A stretch of 64,000 nucleotides of DNA. Source: Albugo candida. Lineage: Eukaryota > Oomycota > Peronosporomycetes > Albuginales > Albuginaceae. Positions 44,230 through 55,639 of this stretch are shown piece by piece. Within the stretch, counting starts at the first letter, position 1, and each line of letters starts with the position of its first letter. The notes under the pieces are model-generated. The model saw only the letters and a program-made list of their open reading frames with translations, searched no databases and was not told the origin of the DNA. The stretch spans positions 248,001-312,000 of the forward strand of contig CAJNAR010000174.1 in the NCBI GenBank assembly GCA_905220665.1, in the 5' to 3' direction. The position numbers were made by a program, and so were the translations under genes.

Positions 44230-45560
44230 CCTACTGGCTTATACAAAGACGCTACAGCTGTCTGATAGAACACGAAATATTTGATGTTTGTGAGCACAAC
44301 GATGAAAGGAGGAATTTCTCTGAGTTATGCTCTCGATCGACAGAACGGACATCATTCTCTCGCATCCGGACTTCTTGTTTCGTAGACAGGCTTTGCGGTG
44401 GTGCCGTCAGGTTGAAAAGGATCAGAACTCTAGGAGAATTAGCAGAATCAACCTGACTAAAGAAACAGCTCATTATCTACGCCTTCTTCGACGCACATGA
44501 TCTCACACCGCTTCTCAAGAATGCCTCAGCCATTTGGAATTCATCGCAACGCTAAGATCACTCCATACACATGCTTTTTACACGTCAGGGATCAGAAAGG
44601 ATATTGTAAGCTTTAGCGCTTATCAAAATCGACAACGCATGCGCTCAGAGCAATTTTATGTGAGCGTTTTGGTGATTATTTGAGAAAAATAAGAAATAGC
44701 TGCTCCAGTAGTCACAAGTTTACTCGTCGTTGAGGGAATCGACAAGCGGAATGGAAAGAAGAAAAATCAATACACGAACTTTTATGGGATCCGTTTGTTG
44801 CTCGCAAAAATAAACGGGAACGTTTGTGATCAATTGTCACCAACACTGACTCGTCCGACAAATACAAATTGCTCGCCGAACAATCAGCTTTACAAAGGTT
44901 CTGCTGTGTTAAAATTAGCAAGGTAGCATTGGGGAGTGAGAGCAAAGGACAAGAAATGTTTGGATTGTATTCTTGTTGAATCCGAGGGTACAGGAACGAA
45001 GAAGGTTTAACATTGAAACTCTCCCACCAGTATCGACACAGGCAACATCAATGTCTGACCAAACTTTCGTCTTTATGTGAGTGAAGCGACTATTTTGAAG
45101 TATGAGAAAGAGGTTACAGGAGCATCGTAGAGTTTGCATCAAATAAAGTCCTGGTCACTGGCATGTTGGATATACGTCTAGATCAAAGAGGCAGTCTAGA
45201 CGCAGACCGGGCAATTTACTATTAGAGGAATCCTCGTTTCATACCTGCAGAATCGTAGCCACCCTAATGCATCTCAAATTGAATAGAAGTCGAACCTTTT
45301 CCTACTCTAATAACTCGAATATAATCGGTGGTCATATATCTGAAGTCATCCTGACCGATCTAACAGTCTTATTACGTTATGAAGATGAAAAGTCAGCCTA
45401 AAACGACCACAGTTGATGCGGTAGTCATCGAGACGACCTAGGTGTGCAAGATTCGCGTGACACCACAAACGTAGAGTCTCATTTTGGACATGACTGATCG
45501 CAAGCTTATATTAAGGTAGTGTTATCTACAAAGCTACCAATTCCAAGAAGCCTCTTTTCC
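44230..45560. other. No gene recognised
   Basis: Short ORFs (73-91 codons) without motifs on both strands; accessory, noncoding appearance. Confidence 0.4.
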
Positions 45561-46037
45561 TTAAATTGTGAGCTTTACCAGAAGCGCTGCTAAATACATT
45601 CGCAATGTACACAGACAGCTTGCATGTATTCCGCGAATTCCGTACATACTGGATACGCGACCAGTTCTCTCAATGCCTTTTGATGTGTGTACGTAGCTGT
45701 TCAGATTGAGCCTCAAACTCTTTTCAGCCTTCGAACGAAAATTGTTGGCTTTCAAATCTGCTTTACTCACCGAGTTCTCTGAATCGTAAATATAATCCAA
45801 GCACCTATACACTACAGTAACTCCGGTCACTGAAGTACTCTTTTCCGCTGTTTTCGCTGTGTCAGTAATCTGGAATCCTTCTCTATAGACTTTGCAAGCG
45901 TGATATAGGACTATCGATGTCTCATAGTAGAATAATCTCATTCGAGCAATATACTGAAGCGCAATCTTATCGCAGTTTGTCGTAGCTCCGATCAAAGAAG
46001 AAATACACAATAAGAATGTGGCCCTTGCATCGAACAT
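45561..46037 (-). CDS. Small putative secreted protein (158 aa)
   Basis: The frame is open from 46073; I prefer the Met at 46037 because it is followed by FDARATFLLCISSLIGATTNC, a short charged start, a hydrophobic core and a small-residue cleavage context, i.e. a signal peptide. The mature part is basic and has five cysteines (NC, HAC, YRC, SC, LC). No known domain, RxLR, CHxC or CCG motif was recognised. A single exon in a gene-poor, duplication-rich stretch fits a host-interaction gene, but expression and secretion are inferred. The tail ends in a moderately hydrophobic MYLAALLVKLTI. Confidence 0.4.
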   Translation of the reverse strand: MFDARATFLLCISSLIGATTNCDKIALQYIARMRLFYYETSIVLYHACKVYREGFQITDTAKTAEKSTSVTGVTVVYRCLDYIYDSENSVSKADLKANNFRSKAEKSLRLNLNSYVHTSKGIERTGRVSSMYGIRGIHASCLCTLRMYLAALLVKLTI

Positions 46038-46073
46038 GATTACATTAGGATCTTTGTTGACTCTGTAGTCCAA

Positions 46074-47239
46074 CCTCTCGTTATGCTAGTGATAACTTAT
46101 CTTCTTCCGATCCTACATGTCCTTCTAATTTTTTTGCGTCTGAGAGATCTCTCTATGATCGACTCATATCATCTTCCTGCTAGTTTCTGTATGATTGTGA
46201 CGAGCCGTTACTTTTGTTTCTGTGGGCGCGTACTCTTAGTGCTTTTTTTGCACACAGGAACGTCTTCAAGTTTGCACCTGGTTCTCCTGGTCTGCTTCAA
46301 AAGATCGCTATGGTTTCATCAATAAATAAAATTTCTCACGATTGATACTAAACAGAAATATTCTCCGCGACTAATACGCATCTTCGCGATTACAGAGCTG
46401 AATTTTTTTTTTAAGTTTTGATGAATGAGTTTAAGTACGATAAAAGTAAACCATTTGTGTGAACACATAGCAAAGTTAAACCTTGCCATCACAGATAGGA
46501 TTGGAGCTGGACAGTACTATCAGATCTGCAACGACCAATCATGCTCATGATCAACACTGGAGCCATGTATGGATGATCAAGTCACAACTCGTCAAACGTG
46601 TAGTTGGCCAGTAACTACGTGCATGCAAATTTTTTTCGGCAGTTATGTAACATGCAGTTATATGACACGAGACGAGCTGCCTCGGTTATTGTAAGTTTTC
46701 CAGCTGCGAGTTCTGTGTTGAGATTATCTCATGATACACACAGCTAACATTGTAATGTGGCTCAACTCCGAGGATGCAACTACAGCGACTGTAAGACGAG
46801 AAAAAAAGACTCGGGAGACGATGGCCTCTGTTCTAATAATGTATATTATACGATTATCCTTCTTGATGTATTTTCAGGGCTAAATCAACCAGAATCTTTC
46901 CGATTACAACACTTCGAAACCTTGTTACCTTGGAAATACTTGTTTCCCCGTCGACGATTATTAAAGGAGAATTCAACCTGCAATTGCCATGCTGACAAAG
47001 TACGTTCTCGATAATTTGGATAGTTGCCAGTAGGTTCGCATCTCATGTACCTACTGGTTAGGTAAAGGAATCATATTTACTTATTCTGAGATTAATACGT
47101 ATTCTGTTATATTGTTCTATCAAGTTATTCACCCAGCAAAGAAGACAAGTACCGTACTGCGCATCTACGTGTCTCATCAACATATTCACGGTTTGCTTGC
47201 ATACTCGCAATTTACGGTTGCGATGATTTGAAAACGTTG
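46074..47239. other. No gene recognised
   Basis: Two short plus ORFs (46083-46325 hydrophobic; 46757-47014) without recognisable features. 5' of module copy 3. Confidence 0.4.
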
Positions 47240-47716
47240 AAATTTATTCACTTAGCTAGGCGTGCAACCTTACTGCATGCTGAAGATTCGCATAAAGAAT
47301 TGCACAAATATAGAATGCACATATGGCTAGGTAAGGCTAATGATTACGTTACCACTCAGCTTTTTGCATTTTTTTCCATACTCTCGAAAAGGGTTTTCTT
47401 TTCAGTTACCGACGTGAGACACGTGTTCTATTACATTAAAGTTGTTCATTTGCAGGAAAAGAACGAGCACGGTACATTACACCTTTGTGTCTCACCTGCC
47501 TGTCGTAGGTTCGCTTCCATCCAACCTTTCTATGTATATTCACTCACAGATATTGCCTAACCAACTTTTAAATATGCGCTTGGGCAGAACTTTTCACAAT
47601 TGAACGGCGGGAAATAATTTAAGCTGTGAGCTACCATTGGTTGAGCTGGTCGTTGAGACCATAAATCATTTGACAATTACTTGATCATAATCCAATACTC
47701 GAGCGATACCAACCTG
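47240..47716 (+). promoter_or_regulatory. Conserved upstream block U, copy 3
   Basis: Collinear with 52905-53409: gaggcgtgcaac / taggcgtgcaac at the start, agaatg-a-a, taaggct, the pair cacctttg-gtctca-ctgcctg-tgtaggttcgcttcca, then aaataatttaagctgtg, accataaatc and ataatcc-ata-tcga just before the ATG. A 110-codon ORF (47228-47560) covers part of it but its frame is closed in copy 4, so coding is unlikely. It probably contains the promoter and 5' leader of the family-A gene. Confidence 0.55.
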
Positions 47717-48765
47717 ATGAAGATTCATAAAGTGAAATCGTGGTGCTTCAGCACGCTTGGCTTTCTTTCATCCTTCTACCGTCTTTTAGGCGGAACACGC
47801 ATGGACTTGATTAAAAATCTCACGTTCAACAGGGATAAATTACCTTTCGGGGTGGAGTTGGAAATAGCCTCGATAAAGATACATATGATTTGCAGTTAGT
47901 GGCCTTTTTCATTGATGGGAATACTGATCCTCTTACTGCTTTCACAAGCTGCGATTCTGGTATAACGGTAGTAAAGGCTTATCACCCTGTCGCTTCGTAC
48001 CGTGTAGTCCTACCCAAAAAATACATGGACACGATTTCCAGGTTGATTCCTAATCCTGACAGTGTGTCTCTTGAAATCAACCACTGTTGGGTAGTGACGA
48101 ACGCGTTTATGGAAAATAGAGGTCAAGATGTGTATGTGTATCCACAGAATAATCAGCTCCACTCGCCCCGTTTTCCACTTCTTCATCCTCTCGAATTTAC
48201 CAAGCTTTCTCAATCAACAAATGTTTTTTCACTTGATCTGACAGTTTCTGAATCGGAAAAACTCTATATGGAGGACATTTCTACTGAAGCTGATTCTGCG
48301 TTCATAAACCTCGAGGATGTAACAGTCAAATTCTGTGGTCAGACGTTTCCACACCAGTTCGTGAATCTTTGTTTACATTCCGGACGAGACGTAATACCAC
48401 ATGAAGCTTTAGCTCTTTATATTAAGGAGCTCGATCAGCATGGTTGGACAAAGGGTGAAGGTGGACACATCTTTAAGAGCAGAGCTCGTGCATACCAAAA
48501 GGTTGAACTCCCAGTTAGTGGTGGCTTTGAGATAAAAAACTCAGCAATCGTCTTTATCAACGAACCTGAAAGCAATCTTGACGGTATGCAAGTGGCTTTC
48601 TCGAAGGCCCCGGGAGAGACTTCGAATACGAACCCGATTTGGAGCTTAAATTTGAATAACATGAAGAACGCTCTCATCATTATGAAATGGCCTGGCGACT
48701 CAGAGTGTAAATTCATTTTCCCACAAAGGAGCACTAAAGAGGAGTCGTTGTGTCGTATCTGCTAG
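47717..48765 (+). pseudogene. Family-A gene, copy 3, one frameshift
   Basis: ATG at 47717 gives MKIHKVKSWCFSTLGFLSSF, a signal-peptide-like start, and runs in one frame through LPFGVELEIAS; the family sequence then continues in a different frame from about 47870 (DKDTYDLQLVAFFIDGN) and stays open to 48765. The frameshift lies between 47862 and 47885. The second part keeps the module GRDVIPHEALALYIKELDQHG (FGNDVIKLPEIPYEEVLEKL in copy 4). The C-terminus STKEESLCRIC replaces the ASNEES tail, and the basic KR[ML]RL cluster is lost from the frame. If the frameshift were a sequence error, it would encode about 340 aa. Confidence 0.65.
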
Positions 48766-49877
48766 GTGCGTTGCACCATCCTGCTTGTTGAAGAAGGTGC
48801 CAGGAAGTTGAGAAGGCTGAAGAATACGTGATAGATCGATACTAGGACACGATGAATGCTATACACATAGTCAAATTTTCAATTCTGCTTTCCATCTTTT
48901 ATTGTACACTCAATCGTAAGACTTCTTACTATTGCGCAGTGCAGGCTCTCTTGATAAACTTCTGGTCGTGGCATCGTCACTACTTGAATACCCCGAACCT
49001 ATACAAACTTCCGGTACATTCGTGTTTCCACTGACATTCGCGATCTATATCCCGTATTCAGTTGATCGGCATGCAAATGAATAACGCACGTATTTCCAAA
49101 AAAATAGACCGAAAAAATGTTCTTCTCGAAGGGAAGTACATCTGGAAAGCACGGACGCTAATTTCAACTACAATTGTATGACAATAATGGCTCCGCTTTC
49201 TCTAATATCCAACTTTTTGGATGAAGTCGATGGGTGAGAAGTATGACTTTTGAATGCAAATACCTCAAGAAGTGATATCGAAAGGTCGCTGCCATCTCCA
49301 TCAGAACTCAATATCCAAGCCGTACAGCTTCGCCGTGCATGTTCCGCTTGTACTAGCTGGGCTATGATGAATATCCGCGTGAATCTTTGGAAGCAGCCAT
49401 TTTACTTCATGGAAGAAGTAAACAATAGATTGCGTGCGTTGATATCACAATTGAACCATGCCGGATGAAGAAACCAGATTAGTAGATTGCTTCGCCCATA
49501 TTTAAAACAAGAAAAAAAGAGCAGTACAGTACAGCGCATTGCTATCGATCGAGTGACGCCACTCCATTATACTTGTCCAAGATTGATGAAAGAAGGCCCG
49601 CAGTTATGTATTCAGCCAAAATGTGAAATTGCGACAAAGATATATGTTTAGGTCGCATTAAACAGTATGATTCGGAGGCAGATCTAACATATTCTTCATC
49701 AATACTCGATCAAGCCAGCTAAAAAAGATCCAGCCACGTATTGCCAACCTTGTAGTTGCCCAGTCACCGTGAGAGTAGCAGAATCCGGCTTTGGTAGCTG
49801 CAAACCAATCAGCGTTATCAGATACAAGACGAGGAGATCGATTGTTCCGAGACTTCACTTACAGCTGAGATAGTCAT
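48766..49877. repeat. Downstream block of the module, copy 3
   Basis: Shorter matches to copies 1, 2 and 4: aaaatagaccgaaaaaatgttcttctc at 49101 (compare 1747 and 54900), aatgcaaatacctc, and gcgacaaagat-tatgtttaggtcgc at 49632-49660 (gcgacaaagtttgatgtctaggtcgc at 55382). More decayed than copy 4. Confidence 0.5.
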
Positions 49878-50160
49878 TTATGGAAAAGGAACGATCTCAC
49901 AACGACTATCATCATAGTCTATAAAAACACTGAGAATGCAACAACAGCGGTCGGAAATTGATTCATACGCGTACCAGGTACCTACCTTGTTGTTATGGAT
50001 GCAGCTGTACCAAAATCCTTTTTGCTTCTGCGAGACCGACTCGTGCGAGTGTGCGCAAAATGTAGTCATCGTCTACCCCTTGACAAGCTTTGCTTCAGTT
50101 GTCATGATCATAGCCTGCTTGACTTGGTTTTCATACAAATCTCACAAAACAGATTATGAG
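49658..50160 (-). pseudogene. Family-B antisense remnant, copy 3
   Basis: The minus frame at 50069-49878 contains GFWYSCIHNNKVGTWYAYES and ISDRC, in the position and pattern of GKIYIDKNIDGGSHMYDSNS-DHC of copy 1. The plus-strand words tcatcgtct-cc-ttgacaagctttg match 55764-55790. Decayed, no full frame. Confidence 0.35.
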
Positions 50161-52258
50161 CGTTCTAGCAGAATTGCCAAGATCATCCTTCAGCAGCGTG
50201 TCGAGTCTGCAAAACATCGATATTGTCATCTTTTGCTGCAATCTACTGTGTATCAGATACTCGTGTTGTGGAAAGCAAAACATAAATAATTTGTCGTCGC
50301 ATGTTGATATCCTACATGAACGGCTGCAAGGTGTCATTACTCAACTTTCCTTTCGGTCCCAACATTTGCATGGATTGAGTAAGGCTCCACAAACAACAAA
50401 AATATGATCGTCATCAAGCTTTTTTTTACCTTTTCCTTGATCGTACCAATACAGATCAATCTTGTTACGGGACTTCAAAAGAAGCAAGAGCTCCGTACAA
50501 AGGCGGGAAAAGTTGCCTTTGTCTGAACTCCAATCGTCGGTGAGGCCATTGCTGATGCAGCATGTCGGACACCTAAATGATTGGCTTCAATTTTCAGTTT
50601 GCCAATAGTGGAATTGACACCGTCAGCAGATCTCACCGCAACATCGGATAATCGTCTAGAGAAGCGTGTTGACTTGGAGATTATAATCTATCACAGGCTA
50701 TGGGTTGACTAGGACGAACGGAAGAACATCGTGCTTGCTTGCTCACTTCGTTGACGTTCTAGCAAATAAATATTCTCCAACGATGAGGCTGTTCTGCAAG
50801 TCTTTCTGCACCAAGCCGTGGAACACGCAAATGATACATGTACTCGGCGACAGATTTCTCGAATAATTTCCATTCAGTTGCAAGTGAGAGGATTATGGAA
50901 CATGAGATGTGGTTTTTTATACATTAAATTTGTAAGATGTAGAAATCGATCGACTTTGAAGATGTCATAATCATTCTCGAGACGCTGTATCATCTGAATG
51001 TGATTTTATCCTATTCGTTCCATGAAGCGCGAATGCTGATGGACTGCATGTTCACGCGATAATATAATGCCTTACTACTCATTCAGAAGCAATAGCAAAC
51101 GGTGCGTCAGAGAAATCGGTAGGATCGCGGTAGAATGCGGTATCATGACCGAGTAAATACCGTGAGCACGAGATACCGGTACTACAGCGTCATTGAACCC
51201 GTCCATGATATTGTGCGTATTCCTCGTTGAATCCACACTGAGAGGCGATAGAAACAAACGTGCTACAGCTACATACCATTGAAAAATTGCGCAAATCAAA
51301 GGTGCAATCAATCTATGGGATGGAATGATAACAAAAGGATACAGTCACCCGTTTGATTTTACACGGGTTATTGCTGTGTTGCTTGCTGCATCGAAAATAT
51401 AAATTGAGAACTACCTTGAATTTCTAAATGTCCGAATACATCGTTCTATTCTGCTAGTATTACCTTTATGTGATCTCCAGCTCGTGTGTACATACCACGT
51501 GATGCAATCAGGCTGATTCCGTGCGTTGACTACGCCTCAAAATTGATGTTTCGGTGCAAAAGCGCTTTGCGAGAAGCATGGGACAAATAGTCGCATACTC
51601 GCTGCATCCAATTTTGTCGAAAGTTGAATCGGATGAGCGTTTCCTTGAACATGATTGGCAATCAAATCTTGTGTTAAGAAAATACACAACTCCCTGTCCG
51701 TTTCTTTTTATCTAGAGCACGAAGTGTGGATACTACAGCCCTCCTTGTTTTGTTGCACTTGAATTTGGTATCATCTCCAACTCTCTAAATTGCCGTAAGT
51801 CTTTAAAACTATATAACTTTCGCTTTTTGTATATAAGTGGCTAGCATTTTCGAGGTGTGCATGTACTTTGATGCAAGAGTGAACTTGGGTCGAACGTTGA
51901 CAACCATAACCTGTATTGACGACAAGGGGATCTGGTCTTTCACGTTACTCATTCGCTGACCAGTTTGTTGCTCCATGCAACTATTTGTGGGCTACCTTTG
52001 ATGCTAGTACAAAGTCTGTTGCCATACCAATGGTGATTCTGATTGCTGTGTCTTTTATAATTGGTACTTCATTCGTAAGGAATGTTGTACCTGAAATGTC
52101 TCGTATGATTCCATAGTCTACTAAATAATTTAAATTTAGAAATGCATCAGACTAAATCTCCTGAGATATCACGCGTACTTTACCACCCCAATAGAGCCTG
52201 AGGTTCTTTGTACACTTGAAAGTTCAGTCTTCAACCCTGTGACCAGTACAGTATTGCG
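50161..52258. other. No gene recognised
   Basis: Short ORFs only; one plus frame at 51916-52116 has a hydrophobic VAIPMVILIAVSFIIGTSF segment, which could be a membrane helix of a lost gene. Nothing else supported. Confidence 0.35.
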
Positions 52259-52731
52259 TCAGGCCATCTTGTAAAGTGCATAATTAATTCTTGGACGGCT
52301 GCATGACGAAAACGTAATAGTCCTTTGCTTGTTCGGATCCATCTCGAATTTTTTAAAGTCGATGCTTTCAACTTGGGGTAATTTGGACCGTAAGGCGTGG
52401 ATCCGGATGATCTTGATACAAAGCAATCTTCGAGCGTATATTGACGGCTCGAGATCCAAAGTTATTTATCTTGTCCGCCACAGAAAATGCTTGTGCCCAA
52501 GAAATTGACGACTGATTCAGGGCTTCCTGTCGGAATTTTTAAGCGGAATTGAAAGGTCGGGGCAATCGCCATCCATTCAGCAATTATACATTTGCTATCC
52601 AATCGGATCCCAGTAAGTGAAAGTGGAATTGAAGTGGGGGTGCAATAATGATTATATGGAGCGGATTGCAGTCTACCAGGAAGTCTGATTGATATACCGA
52701 GCGATGAAAAGAGCACGACTAATTGCTCCAA
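52259..52731 (-). pseudogene. Unidentified coding-like remnant
   Basis: Two minus frames abut end to head: 52731-52462 (LTGIRLDSKCIIAEWMAIAP...) and 52459-52259 (SKLPQVESIDFKKFEMDPNK...PRINYALYKMA). Amino-acid makeup and the clean joint, a stop and a frame change at about 52460, look like a gene broken once. I do not recognise the family. Confidence 0.3.
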
Positions 52732-52904
52732 AATTTGCGCTTTTCAATTGGTGACTTTATCGACTGTAATTTTTACAAACCGGACTTACCTTACTACAAC
52801 GGCTTTATAGACTTGATTATTTAAGCGTGTAGCGCCCAAGCTCACAAGTACGCTTTTGCTCATTCGAATACTTTTTGCTGGAGGTGTGCAACATAGACTT
52901 ATCG

Positions 52905-53409
52905 AGACGTTACTTGAGGCGTGCAACATACTGTGATGTCAGAGGTTCGCATCAATATTCGCGAAAATGTAGAATGTATAAACTGACTAAGATAAGGCTA
53001 TTGACTAGGTCCAAACTGTTGCAATTTTCTTTCTATACTAATAAAAATGTTTCTTTATTCAGTCATTTAGACGAAAATACATATTTGAATAGTGAAGTTG
53101 TTGAATCAGCAAGGCGACTGTGCACCTTTGCGTCTCAACTGCCTGATGTAGGTTCGCTTCCATGCTCGCAAAAGTACGGTCCGATACTCGACAAAGTTGC
53201 CTGTTTGTTTACTATGCAGCGTATGCAATCTTTTTGTAAACACTCACAAATAGAATCTGAACATGTTGAATACGCGATTGGGCTGAACTCGGAAGTCAAC
53301 GTTCGGAATAGTTTAAGCTGTGCGCTTCCATATTCTGAGCTGCTGATCTAATTCATAAATCGTCAAAGAAGTTTCCTCATAATCCGATAATCGATCGACA
53401 GTCAACACG
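52905..53409 (+). promoter_or_regulatory. Conserved upstream block U, copy 4
   Basis: Reference copy for the block, about 500 bp ending at the ATG at 53410. Contains the gtgcacctttgcgtctc...ggttcgcttccatgctcgcaa core at about 53118-53170, and gcttccatattctgagctg / cataaatcgtcaa before the start. A 158-codon ORF at 52875-53351 overlaps it but the equivalent frame is closed in copies 2, 3 and the 13.1-kb copy, so it is more likely noncoding. Confidence 0.55.
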
Positions 53410-54534
53410 ATGACGAATTTTCTACTCAATACGTGTTTTATCACCATGCTTGGCTTCTCGTCAACGTATTACTCACTTGTGAGCGGTGAATACATGAGGT
53501 TAATCCAACAATCAGCGGGAGACAGCACATTCGCATGGGGGCTGAGAGTAGAAATTGCAAAGACATCAACAAAACCATCTTTTGCAATGGCGTTCTACAT
53601 GGAAGAGGAGAAAAACCCTACAGTTGTTCTTAAACGCTGCTTTCCTAATGAGGATATCAGTTTGGAGCTTACTAATGAATTCTCTATCCATTCACCAAGA
53701 TACAGAATACAGCCATTAGATCACGAATCCTCCCTTGAGCGAGATCATCACTATGAACCACCAAGTCTGGAAAATCCGCAACATGGAAATGTCATGAGGA
53801 AGAAATCGATATTCGGTTGTTGGAGACTTTCTCAGCGGCGACTCATTAAAATGGTGGACGATGGACAGATACTGCGCACGGGTATTGATATGGATCATAT
53901 GTATTCCCCGGTTGACACCACCTATCTTGATCCCGACGCGTTGATAGAGCTCTCTACCGAAGACACGTACTCATTTGTCTTGCGTGACGATGTTCCAATC
54001 GTTTTTGGTCGAGACATTTCCGAGAGCACTCCACAAGCCGTTGAGTTTATACCAGAGAGAGAACTGGTATTTCCGAAAATATCATTCGATCATCAGTCCT
54101 ATTATGCACAACACGTGAGATTTTCTTTCGGCAATGATGTGATCAAACTACCTGAAATACCTTATGAAGAGGTCTTGGAAAAGCTCGAGAAGGAAGGTTA
54201 CACTTCAGTTGAAGAGGGGAGAAACAAGCGGATAACTAAGGCCAACCCTGATGATATGACGGAAGTAAAAATACTGGAAATTACCATTCCAGCTATCACA
54301 GAGCAAGTGTCAATTCACTTGATGACGCTGAAGGAGGTGAAATGTCTCCTAAGCAGTACTGAATACTGGGTTCTGGGCATTAAATCTTTGTGGATGTATG
54401 ATATCATCATCGATACAATGGGCGGCATGAGATCGTATAAAATCACCCCTCACAAGCACAATAATCTCGGCAAAGCATCAAATGAGGAGAGCACAGCAGA
54501 GACAAGCACAAAGAGGATGAGACTGAACATGTGA
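53410..54534 (+). CDS. Family-A putative secreted protein, copy 4 (374 aa)
   Basis: Single intact frame. The N-terminus MTNFLLNTCFITMLGFSSTY is signal-peptide-like. Then SGEYMRLIQQ (SGE[YI] also in copy 2), FAWGLRVEIA near residue 43, FGCWRLSQRRLI near 137, FIPERELVFP near 216, and HVRFSFGNDVIKLPE near 237 followed by a charged helix ending KEGYTSVEEG. Near the end come YDIIIDTMGGMRSYK and a charged tail with KASNEESTAETSTKRMRLNM. The KRMRL cluster and the ASNEE box are shared with the 6830-8059 protein (KRLRL), suggesting a conserved nuclear-signal-like tail. Only one Cys in the mature N-terminal half, so not a disulphide-rich effector. No enzymatic motif was recognised. Block U lies directly upstream, so this copy is the one most likely to be expressed. 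Function unknown; secreted effector is inference. Confidence 0.75.
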   Translation: MTNFLLNTCFITMLGFSSTYYSLVSGEYMRLIQQSAGDSTFAWGLRVEIAKTSTKPSFAMAFYMEEEKNPTVVLKRCFPNEDISLELTNEFSIHSPRYRIQPLDHESSLERDHHYEPPSLENPQHGNVMRKKSIFGCWRLSQRRLIKMVDDGQILRTGIDMDHMYSPVDTTYLDPDALIELSTEDTYSFVLRDDVPIVFGRDISESTPQAVEFIPERELVFPKISFDHQSYYAQHVRFSFGNDVIKLPEIPYEEVLEKLEKEGYTSVEEGRNKRITKANPDDMTEVKILEITIPAITEQVSIHLMTLKEVKCLLSSTEYWVLGIKSLWMYDIIIDTMGGMRSYKITPHKHNNLGKASNEESTAETSTKRMRLNM

Positions 54535-55639
54535 TTACCAAGTTCGTGACACCATGCTACTTGTGCGAAAACTCACATGAAATCCAACTGCCCCATAATC
54601 ATGAGCTAGGTCGCTTTAATGACAAGATCAAAGAATAATACACATTCAGGATTTGACTTCATGCGCTCAACCTTCTATCGTCGACGCAGTCGCATACTTC
54701 TTCGTGACGCCATCTTGAGCTAAAAAAGCGCTCCTGTTGTAGAAAATAGTTCCAATTCTACACAGTTCATCCGTGTAAATGCCTTACTCGAAGACCGCAT
54801 TCTTTACACTTTTATGCCTTTCCACATCCTATATGGCAGAGCGATGATAATCATACAACTAGTGTTGTGTTCTTGGTCTCTTGAGCTTTCCTCGAGACAA
54901 ATAGACCGAGAAATAGCCCTTCTCCATGGGTAATGCACCACCAGCGCATATTTCACTACCATGAATAGACTTCTAGTTGTATGATTATTATACCTCTTTT
55001 TTCGAAAGACGGAATTTCAAGTGTCAAGTTTGAATGCAACTTTATCAAAATGTACTGCCAATGCTCGCTGTCGTCGTCACCAGGAGTGATCCCATATGCA
55101 AATCTCCTGCTGTGCACAATTCATCTACCCCCGTCATGCTAATTTTTGCTTACTTCTTTGAAATCATGCAGTATAACATCATCCGATGATTTATCAATAC
55201 ATTGCCTGCTGTGATCTCACGAGATTATCATGCGATCTAGAAAGCGAGAGGACTTGATCACTTCACACGTGTCGAAGCAATTGATCTAGCTTGCATCAGC
55301 CCGAGTGATACCATCCATTATTTCTTGCCGAAGAATGTGGATAAGTACCCAAAATCCATGCTTCATCACAACATGGGACTGCGACAAAGTTTGATGTCTA
55401 GGTCGCTTTAAGGAGTTTTTATTATCAGGGTGAATGAAGGGGCAAGTATTTGCAGTTCAGAAGTGAAATGTGGCTGGTAAACTCTTTTCGCAATTTCCGG
55501 AAAAGCGTAAATTATCGGCTGACACCCAGACCTGCTTGATTAGATCCAGCCGCATTCCGTCAAGTGTGCAGTTGGCGAGCCACCGGTTCATTACAATATC
55601 ATTCCTTTAGAGTTTCAAAACATGTAGGATTTAAACGCA
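54535..55639. repeat. Downstream block of the module, copy 4
   Basis: Collinear with 1341-2300 and partly with 21571-22030 and 48766-49877. Most complete copy of the block; the family-B remnant follows on the minus strand. Confidence 0.6.

Noticed and set aside
46757..47014. 85-codon plus ORF
   Set aside because: No start context, motif or family resemblance; length expected by chance.
49936..50289. 117-codon plus ORF with a hydrophobic segment
   Set aside because: Overlaps the family-B remnant on the other strand and has no counterpart frame in copies 1 and 4.
52875..53351. 158-codon ORF upstream of family-A copy 4
   Set aside because: It lies within block U, and the corresponding frame contains stops in the other copies, so it is not supported as a gene.
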